In this document: piece by piece, positions 1-11,648 of the stretch | Position numbering within the stretch: the stretch's first letter is position 1 | Layout of the letters: each line of letters starts with the position of its first letter | Source of the DNA: Cyanodermella asteris | Lineage: Eukaryota; Ascomycota; Lecanoromycetes; Ostropales; Stictidaceae | Reading direction: 5' to 3' | Assembly: GCA_900618795.1 (NCBI GenBank) | Contig: UYJD01000005.1 | Span: 1,034,522-1,098,521 of the forward strand | DNA: 64,000 nt | Translations under genes and position numbers: made by a program | Notes under the pieces: model-generated | The model's database searches: none | The model's input: only the letters and a program-made list of their open reading frames with translations | What the model was told of the DNA's origin: nothing

Positions 1-27
1 CCAAGACTCAAACGTCAGCCGTCTCTT

Positions 28-3000
28 CTACTCCTCTACCACTTCCAAACCCTCGAGTGCCCTCAATGCTCTAACGCCATGACTTTCAAGCTGTCCGACA
101 GCGCGCTCGCATTCGGACTTCATTCTCTGTTCACACTTCTTGGCGTTGTGCCTGATCCATTCCTCAACCGTCATCTTCTTCTCGGGGCTTGTGAGCAGTC
201 CCTGAGTCTGCTGCAGGGTCCTCTTGAAGGGTGACCTATTCTCCTTGTCTTTAACGGCGGGACCAAGCCACTTAGCCTGTTTCGAATCTGGTGATCCCAA
301 CAGAGCAGCTTCAAGGTCGACGGGGTGCCAGGGGAACGAACTCTTCAGCGCCCATTCGGGTGTCACGCTGTCCTCTGTACGCTCCCTTCGGCTGGACTTT
401 GTAGGCGTGGTGGCTTCAGCAGCAAGAGGAACCCGCATTGTGTTGGAGGCGGACTGGCTCGGCGCAAGAGCCTGGAGCGGTGGTCGCGTATGACCTGGAC
501 GAGCCGAAGGCTGCTCATTCTCGGCGTTTGAGGATTGTGGCGATGGCGTCGGACTCGGAAACCCACCAGGGGCCATTTGGCGAGGAGACTTTGGCATAGG
601 CTGCCTAGCGTTGCGTGCGGGATGTACAGGTGACGGGGAAGGAGATCGTGAAACATCTTTGATGGCCTCAGACTCCTCTGTAGCAGCAATGTCCTTGTCC
701 GCTTGACTCGCCTTCTGCTTCAGGGCGACCGCTTTTCCCTTGGTCTGGGTCTTCTTAGGAGCTTGGGCCTTCGCGGCTTTCGCCTTGATAGCTTTAGGGG
801 CCTTGATCGGCTTCGAGGCTGGCATTGGCTTCTTAGGGCTGAAATGTTCGACAAGTTCCGGAGGGACCTCAGCCTCTTCCAGCACAGACGGTTCGTGCTC
901 GAACGATGACGAAAAACGAAGCTCACGACTCGCTGGCTGCATGGATCGCCTGTCATCATTCCCAGACTGCAGCTCGTCTTCACTCTCGGCAACAACTTCA
1001 GGTTCTGGCTCAGGCACGCGTTGTGTTCCTTGCTTGGATGCTTTGCCGTTCTTGCCTTTCGCAGCGGGGGCTTTCTGGGCTGTCTTCTTGCCTTTGGCCT
1101 TGCTCTTCGTGCGTTCAGGCTCATGCTCATCAAGGGCCGCCTCAATGTCAGCGTCTTCTTCGTTCACATTCTCGTAATGGTTCGCGAAAAGTTGGTTCGT
1201 TTGTGTGACAATGACACTATCTTCAATAGCAGGCGAAGGTACCTTGGGGGAGTAGGCGGCGAGGACGTCCTGAGATTCCTTCACGTCACCCTTTGGAGCG
1301 GACTTGGCAGCTTTACGTCCAGTCGCTTTCGGCGCCGCCTTCTTCATTCCCTGTGAGAGCCCAGAAGCCAGGATGTCTTGGGACTGAGTATCTTTGACCC
1401 CTTCCGGCAGGATTTCGGAAGCTTGGCTCACCATAGTCTTGCTTGCGGCTCTGTTGGTGGCTTTGCCACGAGGAGCCCGGTTTGCTTTTGCCTTTGGGTC
1501 GGGAATTGGCTCTAGCTCTTCGTCCGCCTCTGGCTCCTCTGTTTCCTCTGGCTGGGGTGGGAGATCCGAAGGACCTTCGCCATGTTGCATTTCGTGGTCT
1601 TCATCATCGCGCTCGAGATCTGCCTCTAGCATGGCATCAATTTCGCCTTCGTCAAGTATAGGTCGCCGTGGCGCCGCCTTCGAGGACGTCGTGGATGCCT
1701 TTCTTGATGTCTTCCTTGTGCCAGACGTGGCCCGAGATGAGGCCCTTGATCCCGCAGTGCCGCGCTTCTTTCCTCCCCTCTTTGGCATTGATATCTCCCC
1801 TGGCTCTGCATCGGCCATTGAGATGTCGTATGTCACACTTGTATCCGCATCTGCGACCGGTGGCGCTGCACTAGCGCGAGATCTCGTTGCACGCTTCCGG
1901 GGCGGCTCTGAAATCTCTGTCTCCAGGATGTCATCTTGCATGTCCTCAGTATATCGTTTTTTGCCTCTTGATTTCTTGGGCTGGAGCACAGGTTCGACGT
2001 CCATCGGCTCCGAGGACGGTTCGGCATCGATGACGCTAGGCTCCTCTTCGGTCTTCTTGCCCCGGGTCGCTCGACCTCCCGATTTCGCTGTGCTTTTCTT
2101 TGACTGTTTGCCTCTCTTTGCCGCCGTAGATGTGGTCGAGGCTGTTGTGACGTCTGTGGCCGTCGTCAAGATGCTATCATCCGGTTGTGCACTCAGATCC
2201 AGTGCACTTTCGTCTTGTGTTGTAGCTGTGCTCACCATCGATGATCGACTTGCTTTCGAAGCACGGCCCTTCTTTGACTTGCGAGACTTCTTGTGCAGTT
2301 CCGTCAAGGTAAAGAAGGGGCAGTCCGGTGATCGTCTCTTGTGCTCATCGATGGGCTTGTCCTTGGGTTCCCAGCCATCAAGGCAGAGGTTGCAGTAGGC
2401 GCACTTTGTGTAGTCCTCGCTCTCTGGTGACGGAAAATAATGCCACCCAGCTTCTGCGAGCTTTTGAGTCTTTGGTGTCCAGCCGCGCTTCTTCTCGAAC
2501 GGCCACGATGACCCAAATGTCTCCTTGCGAGCGTCTAGAAACTCTTCCGATAAGGGGTCATGCTCTTCGTTGGCCTCGATAATACCCTTCTCAATAGCTG
2601 TAACAATTGCCCATGAACAGTCCGGCACCTTGGCCAGATGCTCTTCAAATGCGTTGTCTCCTTCTTCCCAAAAGTCGAATGCTTTGCTGCAATTAAAACA
2701 TTGGACGTTATCATCGGACGTATCGGTGGGTGCATAGTAAAAGCCGGCTTGAGCGAGCTGCAGAATCTAGTCAGCAAGCGAGACAGATCGGAATCGCACA
2801 AAGGTCTACCTGATCAATGGAAGGCGACGTCAGACTCCATGTGAACTCGGCCTTCTTGTTCCTCGCATTGGAGGTGCACTTCTTGCCCTTTGGCCGCACC
2901 GCGTCGAATGAAGCCACGCGATCCTGCAGCGTGCGCATGTCGTCCGATCGCGACATGTCGGGCTTCTTGGGGGAGAAGAAACTGTAAACGGAGCCGAGAG

Positions 3001-3043
3001 TATTTGCTATCGAAAGCATGTGCGCATCGAAAAGATTCACCAA
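28..3043 (-). CDS. bir1: Bir1/survivin-like protein with two BIR domains
   Basis: Inhibitor-of-apoptosis family protein of the fungal Bir1/Cut17 type, a subunit of the chromosomal passenger complex (with Aurora B/Ark1 and INCENP/Pic1) acting at centromeres and the spindle midzone. Two exons: 2811-3043 region ending at 2810, and 28-2766, joined over a 43-nt intron (2767-2809, GTAGAC..CTGACTAG). The first BIR domain crosses the junction (zinc ligands in VQCFNC and FEEHLAKVPDC). The second begins at WPFEKKRGW with ligands in CAYCNLC and DEHKRRSPDC. The remaining ~700 residues are low-complexity, Lys/Ser/Glu-rich and probably disordered, with many KKSRGKK-type basic patches. A conserved-looking helical end (TVEEWIRHNAKKCEQ) closes the protein at about 990 aa. 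Two BIRs plus a long tail fit fungal Bir1, not metazoan caspase inhibitors. The start is uncertain: Met codons at 3043 and 2938 are both in frame, and the latter better matches the short N-terminus usual in the family. Confidence 0.9.
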
Positions 3044-3268
3044 CGAGGCGTGGGCACTGCCATTGCGCGAAGAGAAGTGGTGATTGTCGTAAGACTGGAT
3101 GCGTGTTTAGGTGTGCGGAAGGCAAAGTAAACACAGATCGGAGTCGGTGCGCGTCGCGCTTGGCTCGGCGAGCTCGGTCCCGGCGGGCTGATGGCGGGCA
3201 GGCGCCGCCAAGCCCAGGCGCCCGGGCGGGAAACAAGGGAAAGCGTGCCTGGAGCTCAGCAAAGCAAG

Positions 3269-3412
3269 TGTAACGCGGGCACGGGGTGGTGACTGTGTAG
3301 GCGACCTGTGAAGGTCGGCGTCAAGTCTGAAGGGGTTGCTTGTAAGGCCTGGGGCTTCGTCACTAGAGGGTGATCTCTGATGTACGAGGTTACGATTAAT
3401 AGGTGAGTATTG
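3269..3412 (+). repeat. LTR-like dispersed repeat fragment, copy 1
   Basis: This stretch begins TGTAACGCGGGCACGGGGTG and aligns with the first ~145 bases of the LTR at 48018, on the same strand, with moderate divergence. It runs directly into an assembly gap, so its far end cannot be seen. It is a fossil of an LTR-type element, probably Ty3/gypsy or Ty1/copia; the family cannot be decided because no internal region is visible. Divergence between the two copies suggests neither is very recent. Confidence 0.6.
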
Positions 3413-4211
3413 NNNNNNNNNNNNNNNNNNNNNNNNNNNNNNNNNNNNNNNNNNNNNNNNNNNNNNNNNNNNNNNNNNNNNNNNNNNNNNNNNNNNNNNN
3501 NNNNNNNNNNNNNNNNNNNNNNNNNNNNNNNNNNNNNNNNNNNNNNNNNNNNNNNNNNNNNNNNNNNNNNNNNNNNNNNNNNNNNNNNNNNNNNNNNNNN
3601 NNNNNNNNNNNNNNNNNNNNNNNNNNNNNNNNNNNNNNNNNNNNNNNNNNNNNNNNNNNNNNNNNNNNNNNNNNNNNNNNNNNNNNNNNNNNNNNNNNNN
3701 NNNNNNNNNNNNNNNNNNNNNNNNNNNNNNNNNNNNNNNNNNNNNNNNNNNNNNNNNNNNNNNNNNNNNNNNNNNNNNNNNNNNNNNNNNNNNNNNNNNN
3801 NNNNNNNNNNNNNNNNNNNNNNNNNNNNNNNNNNNNNNNNNNNNNNNNNNNNNNNNNNNNNNNNNNNNNNNNNNNNNNNNNNNNNNNNNNNNNNNNNNNN
3901 NNNNNNNNNNNNNNNNNNNNNNNNNNNNNNNNNNNNNNNNNNNNNNNNNNNNNNNNNNNNNNNNNNNNNNNNNNNNNNNNNNNNNNNNNNNNNNNNNNNN
4001 NNNNNNNNNNNNNNNNNNNNNNNNNNNNNNNNNNNNNNNNNNNNNNNNNNNNNNNNNNNNNNNNNNNNNNNNNNNNNNNNNNNNNNNNNNNNNNNNNNNN
4101 NNNNNNNNNNNNNNNNNNNNNNNNNNNNNNNNNNNNNNNNNNNNNNNNNNNNNNNNNNNNNNNNNNNNNNNNNNNNNNNNNNNNNNNNNNNNNNNNNNNN
4201 NNNNNNNNNNN
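3413..4211. other. Assembly gap (799 N)
   Basis: The sequence is entirely N. The gap starts inside the LTR-like repeat, which suggests the assembler stopped at repetitive DNA. Reading frames that cross it are meaningless. Confidence 0.99.
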
Positions 4212-4346
4212 GTTTTTCCCTACCACCATACCCTACCACGATTTCCGATCCATTCCAAAATCTCGAAAATAAACTGTACCATCAATCACGAGGCAGCAGT
4301 CCCAGACTTCACCCATAGATCGCTGCATTGACGCTGAATAACGCAA

Positions 4347-5597
4347 ATGGCAGGTTCGGGTCCCGTGCTTTCAAACGAAATTTCGCAGCTGATCGTCGAT
4401 CACTTGGTCGAGGATTTGCCGCATGAACCGAGAATCGTCAAAAACACGCTGAAAACGCTCCGACTCGTCGATCATGGATTCCAGGCCGTTGTAAGACCTG
4501 TAATGTTCAAGGACATCTCGATTGACTTGTCACGCAGGAACCTCGATGGGCAATTCTTCGAACATTGGTCGGCTTTCTGCAGGACTGACCTTGCGGCCAC
4601 CGTCACGTCTGTTTATCTGCATACAGGTGACGGAGGACTCGACGACGAAACTCTTGAAAGTCTAGCTGACCTCATCAATAAGTATCGGGCTTTTGCTGCA
4701 AATCTCGGAATTTTGCTTGGCCGAATGCCTTCGCTCGTCAACTTGGAGCTCGAGGTTGTTTTCGCATCGGAAATCCCTTTATGGCAGATCATGATTGAGG
4801 TTCTCGCAAATGAAAATTTCTTCAGCCAACTGCAAAGGGTCAGAGTCATCACTTTCCTTAGGCACGATCCGTTTGCCTACAAGCATCATCACTTCAGATC
4901 TCCAGTCAACCTTAAAAGCCCTGTCGTGGAGATCATAAGTGTTCCAAGCTTGGCGCAGCCGGAGGATCGATATGCTCAAAGGCTCGCAGCAATCCACTTG
5001 TGCGAGTCTGCTCCCAAAATGCCATCATCTGCCCCGAATTTTCACGAGTTACGCATGACGAGCTTCATCGGGGAGCCACAACTACCTTACTTGGTCCACT
5101 GGCAAAATATAACACGTCTCCACGTTCGAGCCCTCCCCCAGAAGCTGCTTGGAACCGCCTCTAATGCTAGTCATAGCGACTCGCGGACAAATAATGTCAG
5201 CTTTGTCCTTTCCCTCTACCGCCTGGCCGACACACTAGTCGAAGTAACCGTCGATAGCGTGTCATTATCCAAGCAAGTCTGGGGGTTTGCCTTCATGTCC
5301 TTCCGCAACAGCCCCACAATTTGGAAAATCTGCATTGGGTCTCTTGGGTATGAGAACTACGATGATCCGGGCCTGGACGGCACGGATCCAGGACAGCTGA
5401 ACGAGATCCAGCCCGGCTCAGGTGTCTGGTCTCCGATATTCAGCGACAAAATTGTGGACTGGGTGCTCATTCAGGAGTTTGCGATGGCTCGACCTTTGCT
5501 TTTGCAGCCCTTGCGTGGTGACGCGCGAAAGTTCCACAAGTGGTTGATCAGCAAGTCTGACGAAGAACTGATGCAAGAAGTCATTGATTCCGTTTGA
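4347..5597 (+). CDS. F-box-like hypothetical protein, 3' end probably frameshifted
   Basis: A 416-aa single-exon frame. The N-terminus (VLSNEISQLIVDHLVEDLP, then LKTLRLVDHGFQAVVRPVMF) has the F-box-like pattern common in ascomycete proteins: a hydrophobic helix followed by LRxVxxxF and a 'PxxFxxI' step. The rest is a weakly repetitive leucine-rich region (PSLVNLELEVVF). If real, it would be a substrate receptor for an SCF ubiquitin ligase, but no specific family is recognised. The frame stops at 5595-5597, yet a neighbouring frame continues at once with coding-like sequence (FEFPALEALELNF) to a stop at 5704-5706. A one-base indel near 5590, in the genome or the assembly, would explain this. 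It follows the LTR-like repeat and gap, with no obvious functional neighbour. Confidence 0.6.
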   Translation: MAGSGPVLSNEISQLIVDHLVEDLPHEPRIVKNTLKTLRLVDHGFQAVVRPVMFKDISIDLSRRNLDGQFFEHWSAFCRTDLAATVTSVYLHTGDGGLDDETLESLADLINKYRAFAANLGILLGRMPSLVNLELEVVFASEIPLWQIMIEVLANENFFSQLQRVRVITFLRHDPFAYKHHHFRSPVNLKSPVVEIISVPSLAQPEDRYAQRLAAIHLCESAPKMPSSAPNFHELRMTSFIGEPQLPYLVHWQNITRLHVRALPQKLLGTASNASHSDSRTNNVSFVLSLYRLADTLVEVTVDSVSLSKQVWGFAFMSFRNSPTIWKICIGSLGYENYDDPGLDGTDPGQLNEIQPGSGVWSPIFSDKIVDWVLIQEFAMARPLLLQPLRGDARKFHKWLISKSDEELMQEVIDSV

Positions 5598-5706
5598 GTT
5601 CCCGGCTCTTGAAGCGTTGGAACTGAACTTTCGCCCCGCTTCGTTCAAGGAGACTTGTCGGATTCGTGACAAGCTTGCATCGAGCAAAGTTGAGGTCGCC
5701 ATGTAA

Positions 5707-6341
5707 GGACCAAGCCACCAGCACTTCTGAAGTTATATCCCCGAGCATAACTTTGTTGAAGAACTAATGTTGAAGGTACGAGATATTTATTTTAGGAAAT
5801 AAGTGGTTCGCATACCTCACACTCATTGTTTTTCCATACTAAGCTTCTGAACATGCTTTACGTGATCATCAATCATGGCACATACTCGACGATGTTTGGC
5901 AATCAGCTGCTTCAACCTTCCCCCTGATTTTACGTTGCTCGGGATATCCGCCAAGTTTGAACTTGCGACAAGATCTTGCATCCTGCCGGGCTTGCGTTGG
6001 TTAGCTAACTACGTCCGCTATTGGAAGTGATTCTAGCCATGTCACGAACATTGTCATCAAAGCTAGACACTGGAAAGCAGACCTGGACGTCTCAATTTCA
6101 AAATAAGCCGAGGTCTTGTACGACCAGTTCCATTCAGTTGGCTACATCTGGGTATTGCTCGTATCCTCATGACCAAGCTAGGTATGCCAGTTCAAACCAA
6201 ACAGATTAGCCTCCCAAAATTGCTCATACAGTCAAATGCCCGCTCCTCTGTGTCACTCGCCGGCGCTCATATCTCCTTGGTGGATGTTGTGCTGTCGATT
6301 TGCAGGCGACCGACATCACATGTTTCTTAGGCCGCTGGATC
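5707..6341. other. Intergenic, nothing recognised
   Basis: The region is between the F-box-like gene and the convergent MetE-like gene. Only short frames without coding character are present, and I see no repeat or RNA gene. It presumably holds the two 3' ends. Confidence 0.6.
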
Positions 6342-7502
6342 TCAGATCTTGGAACGCTGGTCGGTGTACGGGCGCGACACCTCGCGGGAAACGTTCAGTA
6401 TGCTGTCGAACTGCGCCGAGGGAGTACGACCCATGCCACATTCAGTTGCCACGCCAAATACCTTCGGAGCGAACTTCTGAGCCGCGGTAATGCGCTGCTC
6501 GGTTCCTTCCAGGTCGTTGAAATGCACAAGGCCGAGGAACAATTGTGTCTGCTCGGGTAGACGCAATTCCTTCAGTGGTGCAAAGTATGCTGCATCGGTG
6601 CGATCCTTCGGGACGGGCATGTGGATGAAGGCAATATCGTGGGCGGGATGGACATCCTGGACCATGCGATTGGCAACCTCCACGAGAAGTGAGGTATCCT
6701 TGGGCTGAAGGAAATGTTGGTGCTCGATATCGCCGTAGCAGAAGTGGTAGCCCATCTCGACATCTTTCTTGATGAGATATGACATGCGCTTCAAAACTTC
6801 CATGCTGTACTCCATGACGTTGGCAAACCAAGGCTTGAAATAGGGGTTCTTGAGGTTACCACGCTCAGTCTCAATGAGTCCGAAAGTCACGGCGATGTCC
6901 AGTTGAATCGAGAGATCCTCGGCAGGGATCGCGGCTTGAATGCGGGACACGGCTTCTTGCATACGCTGCTCATAGAGGGGAGTAATGCTAGCCTGATACG
7001 GAGCATGAACATGGACGCCAATGGCCTCGAGTGGTGATGGAAGGCACACCTGGAAACGAACGCCCTTGGGAATCGCACCGGCCTCGCGCTGGCGAACAAA
7101 GTGACGATATGACTCGATGGCTGCCTCGTCATAACCCAACGGCTTAATGTCCTCGAGCTTTGGCACATAAGAGGTCCCACCAGTACCCTGCGGAATATCT
7201 TCCACCATATTGTTCGAGCGGAAGACTGACTCGGGGAAGACAGAAGCTTGCCAATTAACGTAATAATCGCGGCTTCCCAGCTCTCCGTCCGGCACCCGCC
7301 TCAAGCGTCCCGGAAAGGTACTGAAGAGCTTGGCCCAGACTTGCTCAACATCGCTGCAGACTCCACGAGGGATCGAGCCGACAAGGTGGACTCCGCGGGG
7401 GCTAGCTGGAGGATGGGAAGACGGGGGGTGTAAATTGTTGGTCACAGCTGACAGAAGTCCCTGCGCATTCGCCATGATCGAAGTTGCAAATGTGCTCAAC
7501 AT
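6342..7502 (-). CDS. UROD/MetE-like superfamily protein (methionine synthase-like fold)
   Basis: A 386-aa intronless protein resembling the C-terminal barrel of cobalamin-independent methionine synthase, as in a stand-alone group common in fungi and bacteria. Supporting features are HLVGSIPRG near the N-terminus (the substrate-loop position), RVPDGELGSRDYY, CYGDIEHQHF (candidate His/Glu metal ligands) and the late VATECGMGRTP, equivalent to the MetE segment carrying the last zinc-binding Cys. It is half the length of full MetE and lacks its N-terminal barrel, so it is unlikely to be the main methionine synthase. The substrate is unknown. An internal Met at residue 10 (MANAQG) is an alternative start; the first nine residues are not distinctive. 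Confidence 0.75.
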   Translation of the reverse strand: MLSTFATSIMANAQGLLSAVTNNLHPPSSHPPASPRGVHLVGSIPRGVCSDVEQVWAKLFSTFPGRLRRVPDGELGSRDYYVNWQASVFPESVFRSNNMVEDIPQGTGGTSYVPKLEDIKPLGYDEAAIESYRHFVRQREAGAIPKGVRFQVCLPSPLEAIGVHVHAPYQASITPLYEQRMQEAVSRIQAAIPAEDLSIQLDIAVTFGLIETERGNLKNPYFKPWFANVMEYSMEVLKRMSYLIKKDVEMGYHFCYGDIEHQHFLQPKDTSLLVEVANRMVQDVHPAHDIAFIHMPVPKDRTDAAYFAPLKELRLPEQTQLFLGLVHFNDLEGTEQRITAAQKFAPKVFGVATECGMGRTPSAQFDSILNVSREVSRPYTDQRSKI

Positions 7503-10387
7503 TGGATCGAGGTACCAGGAGTGTGGAGAGGGTTGAAATAGGAAACATCTGCAAAAGCAAGGGTGCCATGCGAACCACGCAATTTATCCTGCGGTGGCCG
7601 GCGAGCTCACGTCGCTCGTCTCACAGTGGGGCAAACATGCTAGCGCCGTGACTCCTGATAGTGAATAACAGGAGCGATCGAATTCAATACCGTCAATGGC
7701 CTGGCCGCGAGGCCATGACAAGAACGAGAGGGGGGCTAGATGAAGAGCGGCCAGATTCACCACTGCGCCATGTAAGGCCTCAAAGCTTCCCGTTGCGCCA
7801 TCACGGGACACAACCACGCTACAAGAGAATGTGTGTCGATTATTCGCATAGTCACGGCCCAGATTGGCCTGTCACTGGAGCGTCGGAAATGTGGCCATGT
7901 GTGAACCGGGATTGTATGCCGAAGTCGAACCCGGACCCTACCTGGAGCTCGTGGCAGTCAGCATGGACCAACAGTCGTAGTGTCATCCCTGCAACTATCA
8001 CGTTAGCTTGACGCAAACGATAAGCAGCAATTCACGGGTGGTCGACTTCATCTGAGCATCGTATGGATTGCCAATCAAGGAAAGGGAGAAAAAGGCAAGG
8101 AAGCCAATGATGGCGGTCTCTGCCTCCTCATTCGACTTGTATTGCATTTCAAGGTGACTGTTTCTCGAAGTGACAAGGAGGGCTAGAGCCATTCTTGATA
8201 CGCAGAACGCTGAGATCTGAGCCGTCGACAGAGACAGGGCATATTTCATTGATAGCCTGACCTGCCATTGCGCGACCTGAGACCGAAGAGCGAGCGGTTG
8301 AAATGGGATAGAATAGGCAGAGTCTACAGATTGGAGTTTGGTATACTCAAATCTCCCTGCATTACTAAGCAGATCGGCTGCCTTCAGTCCTTGTTCTCTT
8401 GCAGCCCAGCGTCTTACGGCCATCCCGACGTACATCTACTCTAACTCTTCTTCGTGGATGATTCCTGCTATCCTCTCTCAATCAGTCTGTACGTGCTACC
8501 GCTGACAGCTGAAGCTTAGGGCGGCTCTGTTGTGTTTGCCACAGCACCGCTTACAGCCAAAGCAGCCTCCTCTGCAGGATCTCGACCACTAGCACCTGTG
8601 TGATCCTTGCATCCTGGCACTCCTTCATGATTCAATCTCACTGATGACCTCTCGGCTCGACTGTCTATGCTTGAATCATGCAATGTCCCGCTGGAAATTT
8701 CCAGCTAGCCCTGTCGAGTCGATATTTACCGTCCTTTGCTACCACAGCACCCCCGGCTCCAACTACTTCTGCGCCCACACACGCGTTATGCACGAATAAA
8801 AATTGTTGCCATTTTCCTTCTCTCGTTGAAGCTGTTGACATACTTTGCAATTCTCGCCGCGCTGGCGTCGCAACTTTGTTTTGTCGGACGATCAATGCAC
8901 TTGTGCCAAAGTACGTAGTCGCTAACTGCATCACAGTTCTGGACGTAAGTGTGGTGGTTCGCCAACAGCCTCGATTGAAGATCTTCTTACGGTCACCTCC
9001 GACGCGAACGTTCTGGAATCACATCCTTCTGCCCTCATACAAAACCCTGGTTGAGCACGTTTACACTCACAATCCTGCTCTCCACGACGTCGAGCAAGTC
9101 TGGACAGTTGGCGCGAGGCCACGAAGTCTGCGAGAACAAACAGCTATCTCTGACAGCCTGATATATGAATGGTCTCATGTTCGTGCATTGCAACCACGAT
9201 CAGTGTGCGACGATGCGCTCTCGCACAACTGTTCGAGTTGTGGTTACACGAGGCACATCTTTGTTCTCGTTCCGAGCATGACCGAGGCTGTCCCACGCAG
9301 CGCATCTCACGGATTGAGCTTGTCATCACTGCCACAGTCAGCCAAGTTCCTGCCAACCGGGTTACGTATGCAGCGTGCTGCTCGTGGGAACGCAAGCCGG
9401 GCGGGCCGCCAGGAAATTGACAGGCCTGGTCGACGCCACATAAGCTGGCCATACCGAACGCTCCCATTTTTTGAGCCCATTCGGGCATGATGCGGTAGTC
9501 TCCGCGTCTGCCGGAAGTCACAATGCAGATTCCTGTGTAAGGATTGGCAGGGGTGGCACCATCACGATTAGTTCGAGGCGAAGGATTCATTCCCAGGTCT
9601 GGCTTCCACTCACCCCTCTTTTTGACAGGCATTACCACAAAGACACGCCTCTTGTATGACAGCCCGAGAACTAACATGTGCGAGCAATTGGCTTTGTCTA
9701 ACCACCATTCTCACTGCACGACCGGTTCCAGGTGAACGAACTACAGGTAAGCCCTCTTTTCCTTCATCTGGCATTCGGGTGACGGCACAAGGCTCACAAG
9801 AACTTGCAATGGCCTTAAAAAGCGAGTTAAGCGCTGATGAGAACGCCTGTTGGATTTCACCCATGGTCTAATTTCTTGCGGTATTTGCCACATCCTGTGA
9901 CCAGAGAGCATCTCCGAGCCCAGGTTGTCTAGACCCCACGAGAGCTCAAACGGTGAGCAGAAGCTCTGTAGTGATACACAATCCATGTTGCTTATCTGCG
10001 AGTAGCCTGCCCAACATATGCGTACCCAATCTCATTGGCAGATCTGAAGCCAAGCACTGGATCTGTTGCTTGGCCCGCTAGGTTGTCTTGTCGACCAATT
10101 CTTTCACACACGAGTGATTGTGCTGCGTGCTCTGGCTTCCTTCAGTTTCACCGTCTTGTTCTTTGGTAAGTGAGACGCACCTTTTCCTTGTCACATCCGC
10201 ATCGTTGCTGCATGCTGGTCCGAGTCCTCCCTTCCTGTACGTCCAACAGGCAGTCTACATGCGTATATGAATCAGCAGGTCAGCCGGGCCGTTAATCCTC
10301 TGATTTGGTACGACTTTCACACCCTCGACTTCAGTCTTGGAGGATCAATGAGCGAGAATACTACAGCATCAGCAACCAGCAGACAAC
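7503..10387. other. Gene-poor 2.9 kb stretch, no supported gene
   Basis: Several frames reach 140-270 codons (7998-8435 minus, 8678-9490 plus, 9144-9677 minus), but none shows a recognisable domain and they overlap in opposite directions. The most protein-like is on the minus strand around 9144-9864: a Met-led piece (MGEIQQAFSSALNSLF at 9864) followed, after a possible intron, by a piece containing KKRGEWKPDLGMNPSPR. I could not find a splice pair that keeps the frame. The stretch may hold a small unrecognised or decayed gene; otherwise it is the long upstream region of the receptor gene at 10388. Confidence 0.4.
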
Positions 10388-11648
10388 ATGGCAGCCCCGA
10401 CACCAGATGAGATACAGTCCTATTTGGAACACGCCGACGATAATCAGCAAGGCAAACTGTACGCGGCAGCAACATGCTGTCTCATCCTAGCGTGGATTTT
10501 CATCGGGCTTCGATTCATTGCCCGGACGCGGATCGAAGCTGGGTTCAAGTCTGATGACTGGATAATCGTCGCCGCAGGATGTGCCTTCACTGCCTTTCCG
10601 ATAGGAATGTTCATTCTTCTCAGTGTCGGATTTGGCAAACACATCATCTTCGTCACAAACGCCCAATTGATGGTTGAGGTGAGCTGATTTTGCGAACACA
10701 ATTTATGACTCACCTGATGTCGAGTAGATGGTCGTCCTCTGCGAGATTGCCTACGCAATAGCAATTCCCTTGACCAAGATTTCGATCCTATCCCTCTACA
10801 ACCGTATCTTTCCCTCTCGGACGCTCTTCCGCATTTCGGTCTGCATTGCAATCATCAGTATCCTCTACGCCTCCGCACTTGCCATCGTCTGCATCCTGCA
10901 ATGCATTCCCCTCAGTACTCTGTGGACTCAGGACCCGGATGGCTGGTGCATGAACACCACACCTCCATATACTGCTACTGCTGTCGCAAACGTCGTTACC
11001 GACGTGATCATTCTCTGTCTACCGATGAAGTTTCTCTGGGGTCTTCAGATGCCGCTGGCACGCAAAGTACAAATCATGGCACTGTTTGCCCTCGGAGGTT
11101 GTGTCTGCGTGTTTGGCATCGTTCGCAGTGTCGAAGTTGGAACCGCTTCCTCGAGAGATCAATCTTGGACCACGGTCAGCGGGACCATTTGGAGCGTGGT
11201 CGAGCCCTGTGTGGGCATCATCTCAGCGTGTCTGCCCACGCTGCGGCCGTTACTGCCCATGGACCGAGAGGTCCACACCGGCTACACGAACTACTCGCGC
11301 AACGGCAGTGGAAGTGCAGAGCAAAAGAAGAAATTCAATGCTACGACGATGCTCGGCAACAAGCCGAGGGGCCGAGTGTGGAGTACAGTGACCACCGGCC
11401 TGGACACGATCACAAGCGCCAGGCGAGGCCAGGAAAAGGAGCACGACGTCGAGGAGCATCCGTTTGTGAAGCTTGGTGCGGATGGGAGGGCGGCGAGTGT
11501 GAACACGACTGTTGAGGCTGGCGGATCAGAACCATTGCCTGATCGAAGTGGAGAGCGGATGAACAAGTCGAGTCTGAGTGACATACACGTGCGGAAGGAG
11601 TTTCATCAAGAGGTGAGCCGGGCAGAGAGTCATGGAAGCATGGTTTGA
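10388..11648 (+). CDS. Pth11-like seven-transmembrane (fungal rhodopsin-domain) protein
   Basis: A 403-aa membrane protein in two exons (10388-10678 and 10728-11648) joined in phase 0 over a 49-nt intron. Hydrophobic segments include LYAAATCCLILAWIFIGLRF, WIIVAAGCAFTAFPIGMF, IPLTKISILSLYNRIF, a helix near ISILYASALAIVCIL, a helix over VANVVTDVIILCLPMKFLW, one over IMALFALGGCVCVFGIVRSV, and a last one over WSVVEPCVGIISACLPTLRP. The combination of K-x-S-I-L-x-x-Y-x-R-I-F, ADxxI-LP-like helix 5 and the VEPxxGIISACLPTLRP signature is typical of the large ascomycete family containing Pth11 and 'SC1 cluster protein 4'-type proteins. The ~120-residue hydrophilic tail would be cytosolic. The ligand is unknown. 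Many family members are proposed surface sensors, but that role is not shown for this gene. Confidence 0.85.

Noticed and set aside
1394-2398. Long open frame on the plus strand opposite Bir1
   Set aside because: It is the antisense of the Ser/Lys-rich Bir1 tail; its Ser/Val-rich composition follows from the complementary codons and has no domain.
3256-4318. Frames of about 300 codons crossing the N block
   Set aside because: They consist almost wholly of undetermined residues.
7998-8435. 145-codon minus-strand frame with a hydrophobic stretch
   Set aside because: No signature, no homologous pattern and no supporting splice or start context; left as part of the gene-poor stretch.
8678-9490. 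270-codon frame on the plus strand
   Set aside because: Composition is unlike neighbouring proteins, no domain is seen, and it overlaps a more protein-like minus-strand frame.
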